The position numbers were made by a program, and so were the translations under genes. This document shows, piece by piece, positions 11,757 to 25,210 of a DNA stretch of 64,000 nt. Position 1 is the stretch's first letter. Each line of letters starts with the position of its first letter. The notes below the pieces were generated by a model, which was given only the letters and a program-made list of their open reading frames with translations, made no database searches and was not told the origin of the DNA. This DNA comes from Tetrahymena thermophila SB210 (lineage: Eukaryota > Ciliophora > Oligohymenophorea > Hymenostomatida > Tetrahymenidae), in NCBI RefSeq assembly GCF_000189635.1, contig NW_002476088.1:1-64000 (forward strand), in the 5' to 3' direction.

Positions 11757-14700
11757 ATGAATCAATTTATGCTTGTAATACTTATATTCTTTAGGTGTGT
11801 AATATCTTAGAGTACTTTTAATATAACAGAATATATTGACTCCACGTTTAATTGTCAAATTCAAACTAATGTTAATATCAATTATGGTAAATGGACAATA
11901 TCTACAAAATCAGGATTTACTGACACTTTTAATTTGAATAAATGCACTTAAATGTGTTAAATATAAACAAATTATCAACTTGTGCTTGGCCCTATATCTA
12001 ATTCATTTATATTTGAGAGAATATTTTCTATTCCAGAGCCTCATTACTAAATAAAAATAATTGGTAATTAGAATTATTATTTATTTTTAAGCCAAAACAA
12101 ATGAAAATTATCTATTTTTTATATCTCATAACATTTTTATTTTAACCTGATTTGCATGAAAATATCATTTTATTTAACTAATATTTAAAGCTTCTAATAA
12201 TAATTTTATCCTCAATAGCTTTAAAGAAACGAATTTTAAATTTAATTAGGTTAGATAGATAAATGTGATGGTGGTCTGAATACAATAGATTATACTGGCG
12301 ATTAAATTATGTTAGTAGTTGATGGTGTTACTGTCATAACTCTATCATCAAATTAAAAAATAGAAAGCTTTGGATTCGTAATTCCTCACTCAAAAAACTA
12401 AATGCATTTATAAATAATTCCTAACATTAAAAGCAATCAAGGGTTTAAGTTAATAGGTTTATAAAATATATAAATTACTGTATTTAGCAATGCATTTATT
12501 TTGGCTAGTAGTAAATGTATATGTCCACCATATTATCTGCCAATAAGCAATGAATGCATTTTATGTAATTAAATAACAGGTATTAATAATTGTGAAAAAC
12601 AAGTATTTATAAACTAAGTTTAATTATAATTAGGTATGAATTATAACTCCTAAACATAGTAGTGTAGTGAGAAATGTGGAATAGGATAGATAATCAGTAG
12701 TTCAAAATAATGTGATGATGGGAATTAAGTAGATGGTGATGGCTGTAGCTCTTACTGCGCTATAGAATAGAATTATATTTGTAAAAAGCTAAATAATTAG
12801 TAATATGATACATGCTATTTGAGTACTCCTATTACTTTTAATATTCAAGAAGGAGAAGATTTTGATTCAGCAAACCCTAAATATTTAATAGTATTTAATA
12901 GGTAAATTTAAACTATCTTTTACTATTAATTTGACAAATAAATGATATTTAATAATCAAAAAATATTATTTTAACTAAAAATTTAATTGCAGAAATAATT
13001 TTGATATTTTTATAAAGTTAAAATAATATAAAAATTTAAACAAAAATGATTTATTTTTTAATTTTTGTTATTTTTTTCTTAATAATTGAAAACAATTCTC
13101 AAATATTTAGCAAAGCTTGTAATAAAAATTATTTAAATGAATATAGAGCTATATAAGATATAACAAGCCAATTAAATGTGATATTTTAGGTTTAAGTGTA
13201 AGATATTTAATCTAACTAATACAGCTACTCATGGGCAAAAGTATCTCCAAATATTTATTCTCTAACTCTGAAGTGGTAAACATCAATTGTAAACAAGGTT
13301 TTATAAGTTTCCATAGAATAACCTAGTTTGATAAAAGATTCTAACTCAATTTCTATCCTTGATACAATGCATACAATAGGCATTTAAAATTTTTATTTTG
13401 TTTCTTCTAATGATATGGACTTAGCTTAGATACTATAGATATTAAGTAGGGTTATTTAAGTTTTATAAATTTCTACTATACCTATATTTTTAATAACTAA
13501 TAAATACCATGCTGTTATGAATGCTGTAGATATGAATTAAATAGTAACATATCTTCCTTTAATCAATATAAGATATCCTGGAAATGTCAAAATTTTTTTC
13601 AATGCCTTCTAAGATTTTGATTTTAACTTCTTCCCTAATCTTTTTTATTATTTGATTCCATCAGACTTATCAAGTTATAGTTTTTCATATGAACAATTCA
13701 TTGAAAATGATATCCCTACAGCTTATTTTCTCAAAAATGCTGGATCAAACTTAAGCATCTGGATTATTTTTTTGATAATTTATTGCATATTTAAAATTGG
13801 TACATTGCCAATAATGACTCATAAAAAAATTAGATTATTTTGCATAAATATTGTTGAAAAAAGATTTTAGTGGCTTTGGTTCATAGATATGATGTGGTTG
13901 CTGGGAATGAATATAATGATAAGTTGCTTTCTTTAATTTTCTTCAATAACTGTTTCTAAGTAAAATCCTTTAATTTATTCATTATTTAAAAAATTTTATA
14001 TAAAAGTGCTCTGGAAGTCATCAACATAATCATAACCTTTGCTTGCTTTATATCTTTTTTTTTAGCTTTTCCTCTGAGGTGCTATCAGATTCTTATAAGA
14101 AATTCTTACTTGTAAGACTAAGTGTAATACATACATCTGTGGAGTGGTCTCAAGCAAAATGAATATAAAAGCTGCTTTTTTCATTTAGTTTATTACATCA
14201 GAAAAATGGTTTTTGCTTGCACTATTATTACCCTTTATAACTAAACCCAAGTCTAAATAAATATGCTCAACTTCTTTTCAATATTTACTCTTTTATTTTT
14301 ATTGATTAAAAATCCTTTTAAAAAATATAAGCATAATATAAAAGTAAATTTTTACATTTTTAAATCTAAATTTAGATAGTTTCTTATAAAAAGGTATTCT
14401 TATCAGAATTATTACTTTTCATAGCCTAGATAGAAATGATAGAACTTAAAAATAATATTGATAGTCCTGAATCATCTAGAATAAAAACAGGTTGGGTGAT
14501 AGTGTTTGCATTCTTAGGAGTTTTAATACTTTAAGCGATGTTCACTATTTATTAAGCTTATATAGTAATTAATAACCTTTATTAATATAAAATATATTAA
14601 AAATTTTTTATTTGCTTAAAAATTTTAATTAAAGGCAATTAGAAAATGGTGGAGAAAGCTTAAAGAGAAAGACAATCTAGATAAAAATAAGCCTCTAGAA

Positions 14701-15048
14701 AAAGTGAAAAGCCCAAGAATAACAAAAGAAATAGAAATATAAACTTCAAATGATAAAGCTAATATATAAAATGACAAAAATAATGAAGACGATATAAATT
14801 ACTTTGAATATGGAAATGTTTCAAGAAAATCTAAATTTAATTATAATAATAATAATAACAAATTTAACTTTAACTTTAAAGAGTAAGATAATGTTGAAGA
14901 AGATAGCAACTCAAGTATATCTCTCCCTGAATTCGAAAGGAATATAAGAAAATCAAGTCGCCAAATTCCTCCACCTTTCTCTAGTAGGAGAACAATATTT
15001 ATTTATAAAAATTAAGAAAACATAGATGAAAATACAATCAATGTTTGA
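11757..15048 (+). CDS. Cysteine-rich multi-pass surface protein, copy 2 (DUF4215-type repeat)
   Basis: Seven exons, 880 codons. Introns are 12064-12249, 12580-12633, 12902-13146, 14017-14078, 14344-14375 and 14565-14634. It starts with a signal peptide (residues 1-18). The order matches copy 1: ectodomain with an EPHYQIKI segment (PEPHYSIQLE in copy 1), paired cysteines CICPPYYL and CILC, one DUF4215-type repeat (CDDGNQVDGDGCSSYCAIE), a beta-rich block, about six membrane segments from about residue 520, and a basic then acidic N-rich tail. Sequence identity to copy 1 looks low outside these landmarks, so the duplication is old. The 245-bp intron is placed so that IVFNR joins AIQDIT, as the paralogue requires. 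The intron at 14017 is chosen on phase alone. Confidence 0.8.
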
Positions 15049-15344
15049 ATAAAGTTATTTAATCTTCATTTATTCTTTGATTAGTTGTAAATTAATTAAA
15101 TTATTTATTTATTTGTTTGTATTTTTTGGGATTACAATTCTTTTGATGTTTAAAATCTTAACTTTTAATTAATCAATTAATTAACTATTTTACAATTCTT
15201 TTTACACAGTGTTTCAGAATTAATTGCTTCTTTTTTGTGTTACAAAATCGAAAATATTTTATTTGGATATTTTTAGTAAAAATTAAGTTTTTAAGAACTT
15301 TAAACAATATGTAAATCATATAAATAAATTAATAATTTCATTTT

Positions 15345-17610
15345 TCAGTTGGTTTTTAAGAGTTCACGACCGATCAACCATCTTCTAATTTCGTTAGTGC
15401 CTGCACCGATTTCGTATAATTTGGCATCTCTCATAATTCTATTAACAGGGTAGTCATGAGTATATCCATTACCACCGAGTGATTGAATAGCTTCTAAACC
15501 TACTTCGGTAGCGCAAGTACTGGTGTATAAAATTAAAGCAGCGCAATCCTATCATTTAAGAAATTTTTAATTTTAAACATTTGGAAAAATCAAATTTAAA
15601 AAATTTTAAGCTAAAAATATAAAGATATGTTTTTACTGTGTTAGAATATTTTCCATTGTCGCAAGCTCTTGAGCAACCGTAAAGCATAGCACGAGAAGAT
15701 TATAACTTAACATACATGTCAGCAAGTTTACCTTACATTAATTAGAAAGCACCAATAGGTTAGCCGAATTGTTTTCTTTCTTTCAAATAGGGAGTGACAT
15801 AGTCAACTGCAGCTTGCATCAAACTATTTCATATAAATAAATAAATTTAATTAATAATTAAAAAACAGAAAATTTCATAAGCAAATATAAATTAAATTGA
15901 TTGATTGATTGATCACTTTCTATCAAAATTAATTAAAATAAACTATTTGACTTTTTTTATAAAAATTTAGTTTTGGAATCGAATTTTTTTTTTGGGAAAA
16001 GCCTACTCAATTGATTTAAAATAGAATAATATTTATGATGATTTATTAATCTCTCATCTTATTGAGCATTATTATATTTTCTTTTTTCTTTTTTAAATTT
16101 CTGCTTTATTTTAAACAACTGTTATTAACTTTATAATTCCTTAAAAATGCTCTTTTTCTTTAAAGTAAGCTAATAATTTATTAAGTTTTAACCATAAACT
16201 TTAAAATAAAAAATAATTAGTTTTTTTTACCCAACAGGTCCAGCTGCAAGAACCAAACGTTCATAGTCAAGACCATCCATAAGTACATAAACACCTTTAT
16301 TGTAGCCTCCAAGAATATTTTCTTCAGGAACTTCAACATTATCGAAAATTAACTCACAAGTATTAGAACCTCTCATACCAAGCTTATCTAATTTCTATTT
16401 ATTTACATTAAAATTTGTTTACATATCTTATCATTAATATGTGTAAAATTTACTTAGGCAGTGGAGAAACCCTTATATCCTTTTTCAATAATAAATGCAG
16501 TGATACCTTTTTATTTTAATTCAGGTTCAGTTTTAGCATAAACAACCAAAACATCAGCATCTGGTCCATTAGTAATCCACATCTATTTATATTTTAATTA
16601 TTTGTTTTACAAACATCTAATTATTATTATTATGAAGGTTACCTTATTGCCATTAAGTACGTATTTATTTCCTCTCTTTTCAGCTTTAAGTTTCATAGAA
16701 ACAACATCTGAACCAGCACCTGGTTCACTCATAGCCAAAGCACCAATGTGTTCACCACTACATAACTTTTTAATTAATAATTAAGATATTTTTACAATTT
16801 CATAAAAGAATTACTTTAGGCAAATATTTCTTCTTTTATTCTTCAGTACCATTTCTTTCAATCTTTTATTTTAAGGGAAAAAGGTTATAAATTTATCCAT
16901 ATTTGATATGTAGAATTAGTAGGAAATTTTTTTTTTAATTTAAAATAAAGCAATTTTATTATTTTTAAATTATAATTTACCTAACCAACACAGAGAGCAG
17001 TATGAGCACCATAGCTTAAGCCAATAGAACCGCTTGCTCTTGAAATTTCTTCCATAATCATGCAATGAGCGCTATAATTCAAACCACTACCACCATATTC
17101 AACTATTATTTTAGCAAAAAAAATTTGCTATATTTGAACGATACAAATTGACTTTTTTAATAGCATTTTTATAAAAGTATACCTGGTACAGTAGCTCCTA
17201 AAAGTCCAAGGTTACCGAATTCTTTCCATAATTGATTAGGGAAGGAATTCTTTTTATCAGTTTCTTCTGCTAAAGGAGCAACAGTTTCATCAGCAAACTT
17301 CTTAACAGTTTCTCTGAGCTTTTGAAATAGTAAAATATAATTAAATTAAAAGATTTAAACCAAATATCATGTTTAACAATTAAATAAGGAGTAAAATTCC
17401 ATTTTTTTTTTGAATAAAGGTTTAAATTAGTAAGAATAGGAATAAACTATCTTATATAGTTAATCAATTATGACGAATTCTAAATAAAAGCATTACTTAT
17501 TCGATATCTTCATCTAAGTTAGAGATGAAATTATAATTTAAGACACTAAATTACTTCTTTTAGCCACAGATTAATTGTCTAGTGACCTTGGATGCGATTC
17601 TGCTAATCAT
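15345..17610 (-). CDS. IVD: Isovaleryl-CoA dehydrogenase, mitochondrial
   Basis: Nine exons, 408 codons; introns 15549-15636, 15824-16230, 16395-16453, 16583-16642, 16766-16814, 16863-16980, 17103-17182 and 17319-17496. It oxidises isovaleryl-CoA to 3-methylcrotonyl-CoA in leucine breakdown, passing electrons from FAD to ETF. The N terminus ([13 protein letters not shown]) is a typical mitochondrial presequence. Acyl-CoA dehydrogenase landmarks run throughout: [49 protein letters not shown] and the ending [19 protein letters not shown]. The catalytic Glu is in GLDYERLVL, the position special to isovaleryl-CoA dehydrogenases, which separates it from medium- or short-chain enzymes. Length matches the animal enzyme. 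It is convergent with the preceding gene, with 296 bp between them. Confidence 0.96.
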
Positions 17611-19377
17611 CTTCTTCGTAAAGTTATGAGTAAAAGATAAATTAAAGTTTTGTAGTTTTCCTACTTTCTGAATTATTTATGAATTTTCTTTTTTATTTTT
17701 TTTTTATTGCTTAATTTGAACTGATGATTACTTATATTCAAAGTTGATTTTTGCTTGCAAAGCTATACTTACATTATTTTTTGAGGTTAATTTAATTATT
17801 CATGGATGAAATTTATTCCTAAAAGATACATTCTCTGCATCATTTTTAATCAAAAGTAGGAGCTTTTCGTCATGATATTTTTACTTTTCATTAAATTTCT
17901 TTGTTATAGTCATTTTTTAACAATCAATCTCAAACAAATAAATCTAATTTTATAACTATAAAATATTCATTATAAATTATAATCTCAATTATTGCAAAGA
18001 TATTTTTTATAAACAGTCATTATAAATATTTAATTTTAAAATATATTGATTAAATTTAAGCATTTCGATTTGCTATGAATAGGTTATCTTAAGATTTTTT
18101 TTGAGTCTTTAAATTCGAATTCATATATCAATTATATTTTTTTAAGGTTGTTATAATACCTTCAATTGAACTATTTTTAGAATGTTTTAGAATCATTCAA
18201 TTTGTATAAGAAAATTTGTTTGTGTAATTAAATATGAACATTTTTAGTATAAAAATTTGAATCTTTACAGTATTAAAATTTAATAATATTAGTTAAAATT
18301 TTCTTTTAATTAAAGAATAATATATTAAATATATATTTAGTTATAAAAATAAATTAACAATTTTACAATTAAGTTTTTATGTATTATTTCTCACTATTTA
18401 TTTAAAACAATTATTCTAAAAATTTAGTTAATTTAATTAAATAGTAAAATATGTTAATAATAATTTAATTCATCTAGATATTTTTCTCTCTTGTTTTCTT
18501 GTTAAAAATGTCAACAAACAAAACAAATAAAATTTAAAAATATTTGATCTTAAATTAGAATATTACAAATTAATTTATTTTTTCCAAAAAGAGTTTAGAA
18601 TTAGTAAATAAATGTGTATCATCCAGTTCTTGGTTAAAAATTTATAAGTTCTAGCTATTCCAAAGCTCTGTAAATCTTTAACTAAAAAACTTTTAGCTAG
18701 AGCTCATACGTTTTTACTTTTGAATGCTTTTTTTAAATATTATTAGTAAATTTGAAAAAAAGACTTTTTAAAATCATCAAATTAAATTCATACAATATTC
18801 AATTTAACCATATTTTTTAAAATTAGTTAAAAATTAAATAAAATCTTATTTTTTTTATCTTTTATCTAAAAGTCTTGTATTTTTATTTACTTTATAAAAT
18901 AATAAAATCATTTCTTTTATTAAATGTGTTGCTAGTGTTAATAATAGCAATAGTAAAAAAAAAAATTTTTTTTTCTTCATTTTCAAAAAGACAAGAATGA
19001 TTGTATTTTTAAATATTTTTTATAAATGTATATTTAAGGTAATAGCTCAAGCTAAGCATAGCTGATAAAATTTCTTTGTTACAAGCTTTGGATCTAAATA
19101 TATTTTCATTATTGAGACATGTTCTCAACATATTAAAATATAAGTAAAAGTTTTAAATAAAAATGAATATTAAATATTTCGTTTTATAAGTTTAGAATGA
19201 TTGAATATATTCAATTTTTTCGAGGGTTTGAAATAATTTCATAATAAATATTTACAAAATATATACTTTAATACTTTTTTTACAGTTTATTATATCAGAT
19301 GTTTGTTTTTTTGTTTATAGTAATTTAATTTTGCTTAAATCAAATATAGGTATTTTTTATTTTATAATTTAAAGATA
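17611..19377. other. AT-rich intergenic region
   Basis: 1.8 kb of low-complexity DNA upstream of the IVD gene and downstream of the next minus-strand gene. No coding frame or RNA gene seen. Confidence 0.5.
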
Positions 19378-22300
19378 TCAGAATTATCCTATTCTTTCTA
19401 CTTTTAACTAACTTGTGCAAACAGGGCATTTTATACATTATTATCCAGAGTTTTTTACTTATTTTGTGCATCCATAATTCTAGCCATATGTGTATCTTCT
19501 TGATCCACTAAAATCGCTACTTCTTGGTGGACTTTTGTCATGACAACATTTAGAAATATTAAATCCCATGTCATTTTTTCCTTTGTTTATACTAGGAAGT
19601 CTTCTAGATGGGTACAATATGGGCTTTTGGATTGTACTTCTTTAAGAAAAGTCACTATCGATTCTTGAATTATTTAAACTATTTATTTAACTATGATTAT
19701 TCTTTTTATCAATAAGTGCAAAATCATCCATTTATGGTTCTAAAAAGTGCCTTTTAGGATCTTTTTTTTAACTTAATTCGCTAGGATTTTCTAGTTGTTT
19801 AAATATTTTTTCTTTTGTACTTTCTCTTGGTGTCATATTTACAGACTAAGTTTTTAAATCATTATTTTTACGAGGAATACGAGCACTTTGCATCTCTAAT
19901 GGAGCATCTTAGTTGTTATTATTTGATAAATTGCTTAAATCTAAATTTGTGTTAGGTGTTTTTTTGACAGACTAAGACAATAAGTTTCTTGGATAGACAC
20001 CTCCTTAAGTATCGATTCTTGTCCTTAAATGCAATCCGGTTTCGTCTAAATTTCTGCTATTAGCTTTTTCTAGAGGATTAGAAGGGTTAGGATAATTGAC
20101 AAAGTTATCCATTTGTTTCGAGTATACTTTTGAAGAAGGGCGTGGTTATGAGCTATATCTTTAATTTGGTTACTAGATATTCCTAGTAGAGCTAGGCATT
20201 CTAGGAGCATAATCATTATTGTTAATATTGTTAGTATTGATAGGGTTTCCATAAAAGTCTCTTCTTTATGAATTTCTATTTTAAAAAATATTATTAAATA
20301 AACAAAAATTAAAACAAAATTAACTACCTTGTTGATAAAGGTATTTCAGCTATGTAAGCTTAGCTAGGCTATTTAGTGGAGTATCCTCTCTATAAATTTT
20401 AAACTTTGTCAATATCTAATTCTGTTTAGCTTGGATTATATTTTCCGTTTGAATTGAATTCGATAGGAGTTCCTCTTACACTGCCGGTTTTTGAAAGCAA
20501 TCCTTTTGGAGTAGCTCTTGGAGTTTCCTAATCTAAATCAGCCTTATCTTTAAGACTAAAGTTGTCATCATCTGTGGAAGGAGTTAGTCTTTTTCTTATT
20601 GTGGACTTTAATGCTTCTTTTTATTTTTTATAGTCCTTAATAGATTAACCGACATTATATGTAGATGAAAGTTTATTAATTAAATCTCTCTCACCAAGTG
20701 GCTCTTATTTATTGTTATTTAAGTAATGCATTTGCATTTAAGTTTCATTTGTTTTAAAATTGTATGTTAATTCCGAATTCTTTCTGCTTTTAGGTTCATC
20801 TTAAAGCTTACTTTTAAGTAGAATATCTTTTCTTTGTTGGGCTTCATTCATATTTTTCATTTAAGGAAGTAAATCTTCGTCTTCTGTTTCATTATGTCTT
20901 CTAGGTCTTAATTAATCTAATTAATTCAATTCCTATTCCTCTTCTAAAGGAATATTTTTAGGGACGTTTCTTGGAGCAAATAGTTCTTTATTTTATCTTT
21001 CTAAATATATGTCTTTATAACTGGCAAGGGTAATTTGTCTAGGGCTGCTCTTTTCTTAAAACTGCTTATAGCTTTCAGGATAGACTAAATGGTCATATTA
21101 CTATACTTGATCATCATCATCTTTATAAGGATATTCATTTCTAACATTTGATTTATGAGGATAATGGTCTAATGCATGGTTGTTATGATTTAGAACTTAA
21201 TCAGGACTATTATAGTCTAATTTATTTTTTTAATTTTTATTTTCAAGGCTATCATCGCTTATTCCACTATCATTTCTAATTGGATTTATAGGTTTTTTTT
21301 TCTTTGTTTAGCTAGAAATTGGGTTTTCGCTTTCTTCAGGTGCTGCAGGATAATCATATTTGCTGCTGTATGGCTCATCTAAGTATTTAGTTTAATATTT
21401 ATTTAAGAATTCCTACTTTTCTCTATCAATATCTCTTTAAATTCTATCAATCATATTCCTTTCTTCTAAATTATTAGTAACTGCTTCATCTAAAGTTTTA
21501 TCCTCTCTATCATTATTTGGATAAAATGGCTTGCTCGTGTCATAGAAATTTTTTTTGACTCTCTATTTAAATTTATTATAAATTTAGTTAAATAAAGAAT
21601 GAATTTACTGATTTGGTGTGGCTGAATATTGATTATAAAGGGAAAGTGCAATAAAAAATGATAATAAAATAATAATTTGATGGTGAATGGATACAGTTCA
21701 CAATTAACAAATTAATTAATTAATTAATTAATTGTATTTTTCATTAAAATAAATTCAATTAAATAAAATTAAATTAACCCCATTCTTTATAAATATTATA
21801 CATCAAATCAATTAATAACATCTCCCTTTATATTTACATGAAAAAAGTAACAATCAATCTATCTATCTATATATCAACCAATTACTAAAAAGTAAAAAAG
21901 AAAAGAATAAATAAGTGTACTTTATAGTTATTTGGAGTGCGAACAGGTTTCTCCTCAGGAGTGTGTAAATTGTGTCTCAAATTATTATTTTCTTCTAAAA
22001 ATTTATCACGAAAAGTGTGGTATTAAAGAGTGTCGTTTGGTTTGGAAGAATAAAATTTATTATTATTGGTTACAAATTCATTTTATTTTTTCAAACGTTA
22101 TAAACTACTTTGTGTTTTTCTTAATTCTTATTGCAACTCATCTTCTCCGTTTTTATTTTATTTTCTATCCTTTTCATTAAAACTATTATCATCAATGTCA
22201 TTTATCTGACTTTTATGAGCAGGGAAATTTTCACTTGGCTTTACATATTTTTTTGCTACAGGTTTCAGCATTTATGATCCTACTTGATTATCTTCCTCAT

Positions 22301-22499
22301 TCCTATTCTAATTATTTGGTTCAAGATAATTGTACTTTGCCTGAGGGTATCTAGGGCTTTAATGGTTAGGTTGATTATTTGATCCATTTCTTGGATGATG
22401 CACTATAGAATTATTGTTCATATGAGTAATTGTTTCCTCTGTTTCATTGTCTGCTTCATGAACAATTTTAAGATTATCATCTTAAGGATTGCTAAACAT
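19378..22499 (-). CDS. Unknown charged, N/Q-rich protein with C-terminal CxxC motifs
   Basis: Three exons, 903 codons; introns 20276-20327 and 21563-21920. ATG at 22499 is the first in frame. Nearly the whole protein is hydrophilic and low complexity, rich in Asn, Asp, Lys, Glu and Pro, with several SP/TP dipeptides that could be phosphorylated. There is no signal peptide or membrane segment. The only ordered-looking part is the last 60 or so residues, with a CCHD motif, then CTKQ and a closing CIKCPVCTSQLKVERIGQF. The spacing could bind one zinc ion. I do not recognise the family. The long first intron holds TAAT and ATCT microsatellites (about 21714-21870). Confidence 0.85.
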
Positions 22500-24103
22500 T
22501 TTATCAACCAGCTTTTATATATGTATGTATGAATATAATTAATTATATATCCTAATTATGTGTAATATTTAGTAAATATATTTAATACTTATTATTCCTT
22601 AAATCCTTGATTAATTGAACTTTGACATCTCAAACAGAAACGATAATGCAAAATCAAATAAATATATTAATTAATCGAGTGGTAATTATTTGTGTTTCTT
22701 AATACTCATCATTTGTAATAAATTTATTAATTTCTCCACAATATGTAATATTTTATAGGTTGAATCAATACTAAAAAACTTAAATCCATCCTAAACCAAT
22801 CAATTTAAATTGCTTTAATTAAATGTTTATTTTTAATATAAAATTCTCAAAATATAAATACATATTAAATCCATTATTAAAATAATTTTATAATACTTTT
22901 TCGATTTTTAATAAATTTATTAATTTTTCATAAACAGTTTCGTATTTCATTTGTTAAATCAATATTAAAATTTAAATTCATTTTAAATAAATAAAGTTAC
23001 ACTACTTTAATTAATTAAATTAAGTACTCTAAAAAAAAATAAATTAAAGTAAAATAAATTTTAAATTAAAAAGAGTGAATATATTTTTTCTAAAATTTTT
23101 AATATTTATTCATTTTAATTTTTCAATTTAAAGTATTTAAAATAAAATATCATTAAACACAGTAAAAAAAAAAAATTTAATTTTAAAAACAAAAAATGAA
23201 TTGTTTTTCCTATTATTTTATAATATTTTAATATTCTTGATTAAAAAATCAAACTAGATTAATTATAAACCTATCAATTTAAATGACTCTATCTAATATC
23301 ATTCAATTATTGAAATTAAAATAAATTTTAAATTTAAAAGAGTGAATATATTTTTTCTAAAATTTATAATATTTATTCATCTTAAATTTATCAATTTAAA
23401 GTATTTAAAATAAAATATCATTAAACTCACAAAATAAAAATAAATTTTAAATTTAAAATAAGTGAATTGTATTTTCATAAATAATATTTTATTGATTTAC
23501 TTAGCATTTTTAACATTAAAATCTAAATAAACTATAAATAGTCAAATTAAAAATTAATTTTTATGTACTAAATTCTAAAAAATATAATACCTTTTAGATT
23601 GATTCAAAATCTTTGAATGATTTTCTGCAATATTTTAGCATTTAATGAATTGATTTAAAACCAAAAAGTTAAAAATGATTTATATTTATTCATCCTTAAT
23701 CAATAAATTTAAATTAGTTTACTATGAATTTTTCAGAACAGAAATAGTTTTTAAGTAAATGAATTACATCTTATATAATACATAACTTTTATTTATTATT
23801 GTGAAAATAGTAAATACTTAAAAAATAAATTAATTCTCAACCAGTCAATTTAAATAAATTAAATATACTTTTTTAGTTTCAAATTATCAAAATAAAAACA
23901 TAATTAAATTATAAAATTAAAATTTTTTTAGGAATAATGCTGTTTTAATTTTTGAAAAGTAATAAACAAAATATAAATTATTTATTTGCAAAAAATACAC
24001 AAAAACTTTTATAATTAATTTAATTTTAATTAAAAATAATTTTTTTAATCAATTTATATTGCATTAAATATGAATCATATTTTTCGTGCAATTTATAGTG
24101 AAC
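22500..24103. repeat. AT-rich spacer with diverged dispersed repeats
   Basis: Upstream of the 903-codon gene. Bases about 23038-23160 and 23320-23432 are imperfect direct copies sharing AAAGAGTGAATATATTTTTT and later AAAGTATTTAAAATAAAATA. Weaker copies of the same words occur around 22720-22740, 22900-22935 and 23440-23480. No coding frame seen. Confidence 0.55.
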
Positions 24104-25210
24104 TCATTTTAATGAAATCAATAATTTTTGTATAGATTCGTTATCTATATTAATGAATTTGATTAGAGTTGCAATAAATTACATCTTTTTTTTATTATTA
24201 TCTACCTACATTTAATAGCCTTATAACTCTTTATTACATTTCATTTCATTCTAATCATTTATTTATTCTTATCGTATTATTTTTTGTTATAGTTTTTAGT
24301 CCTGTCTATCTCCGAATAAGTCATTATCATCTAATATTTGTTAAAAATTATTTAATACACCTTCAATTTCGGATATTTAAGATTCCAAGCTGCTATTTGC
24401 ATTTTAAATAAGCTCTTTTTAACTATTTAAATTTTTTAACATTATTGCCTTAGATTATTTTAAGTAAAGCTATTCAGATTTATTATTTGTTTATAGATTT
24501 TTCAATATATAAACAACCTTTCTGATAACCTAAGTATCAAATTATAAGAGTACTCTTTAAAATGCCTCACTCATAAGTCTAATAGGATCATCTTTGGCCA
24601 TACTTTATTATAAGGTAACAAAGTCAGTCAATAACTATTTAAATTATGGTGACTAATATTGCTATTCCATAATTTTAAGCATAATTTATATTAACTATTA
24701 TAGATTTTTGGATGCTTTGTCATTTTATTTTAATTTATACCACATTATTGCTTCTAATTCTTCAATTTCTTCTTCTATTTCGCTTATTAATTTTAAGTTT
24801 TGCTGGATTGTCTCTTTATATTATAGCATATTCTACTTCATCTCATGTTCGATCTACTTTCCTGAGCATACTTAAACATTTTTTTTTTCATCCTATAGGT
24901 TTATCATTTCTATAATTTATTAGTCTTCTATTTTTTAGTTTTCACATTTTTTCTAAATTTCACTCTCTAGTTTTTCAAGACTATTTCCTACTTTTGTAAA
25001 ATTTTCATTTAGATTTTCTAAAGTTTATATAGCCTCAACAGATTAACTATTTAAATCAAATTTTTTAATTTCTTGCAAAATATTCTTAGTAATTGGATTA
25101 TCCCAAGCTGTCCTGATATCTTTAAGATCATAGCTACTTAATCTTGCATTAATATAGTTTAATAGTAAACTAAATAATACGATTTTAATAAATGCTAAAA
25201 ATTTTTTCAT
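24104..25210 (-). CDS. Secreted coiled-coil protein, possibly a mucocyst granule-lattice (Grl-like) protein
   Basis: Intronless, 368 codons. The N terminus MKKFLAFIKIVLFSLLLNYI is a clear signal peptide ending near NA. The rest is almost entirely charged and Q-rich with long heptad-like helices (about residues 45-160 and 205-330), few prolines and no membrane segment. Mucocyst and trichocyst core proteins of Tetrahymena and Paramecium (Grl and tmp families) have this form: signal peptide, 300-400 acidic coiled-coil residues, processed and packed as a lattice in secretory granules. Assignment is by architecture, since I could not compare sequences; a general secreted coiled-coil protein is the alternative. 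Confidence 0.6.

Noticed and set aside
12993-13089. Alternative exon starting after the AG at 12992
   Set aside because: It stays open for about 30 codons but ends in TGA and cannot be joined to the next exon in phase.
13046-13146. ATG at 13046 opening a signal-peptide-like frame (MIYFLIFVIFFLII) as the start of a separate gene
   Set aside because: An intron at 12902-13146 removes it, gives correct phase and joins IVFNR to AIQDIT just as the upstream paralogue reads. The hydrophobic run is a by-product of T-rich intron sequence.
16602-16784. Plus-strand open frame
   Set aside because: Antisense shadow of isovaleryl-CoA dehydrogenase exons.
21932-22180. Plus-strand open frame with cysteines
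   Set aside because: It lies antisense to the first exon of the 903-codon minus-strand gene, whose frame is far longer and phase-consistent.
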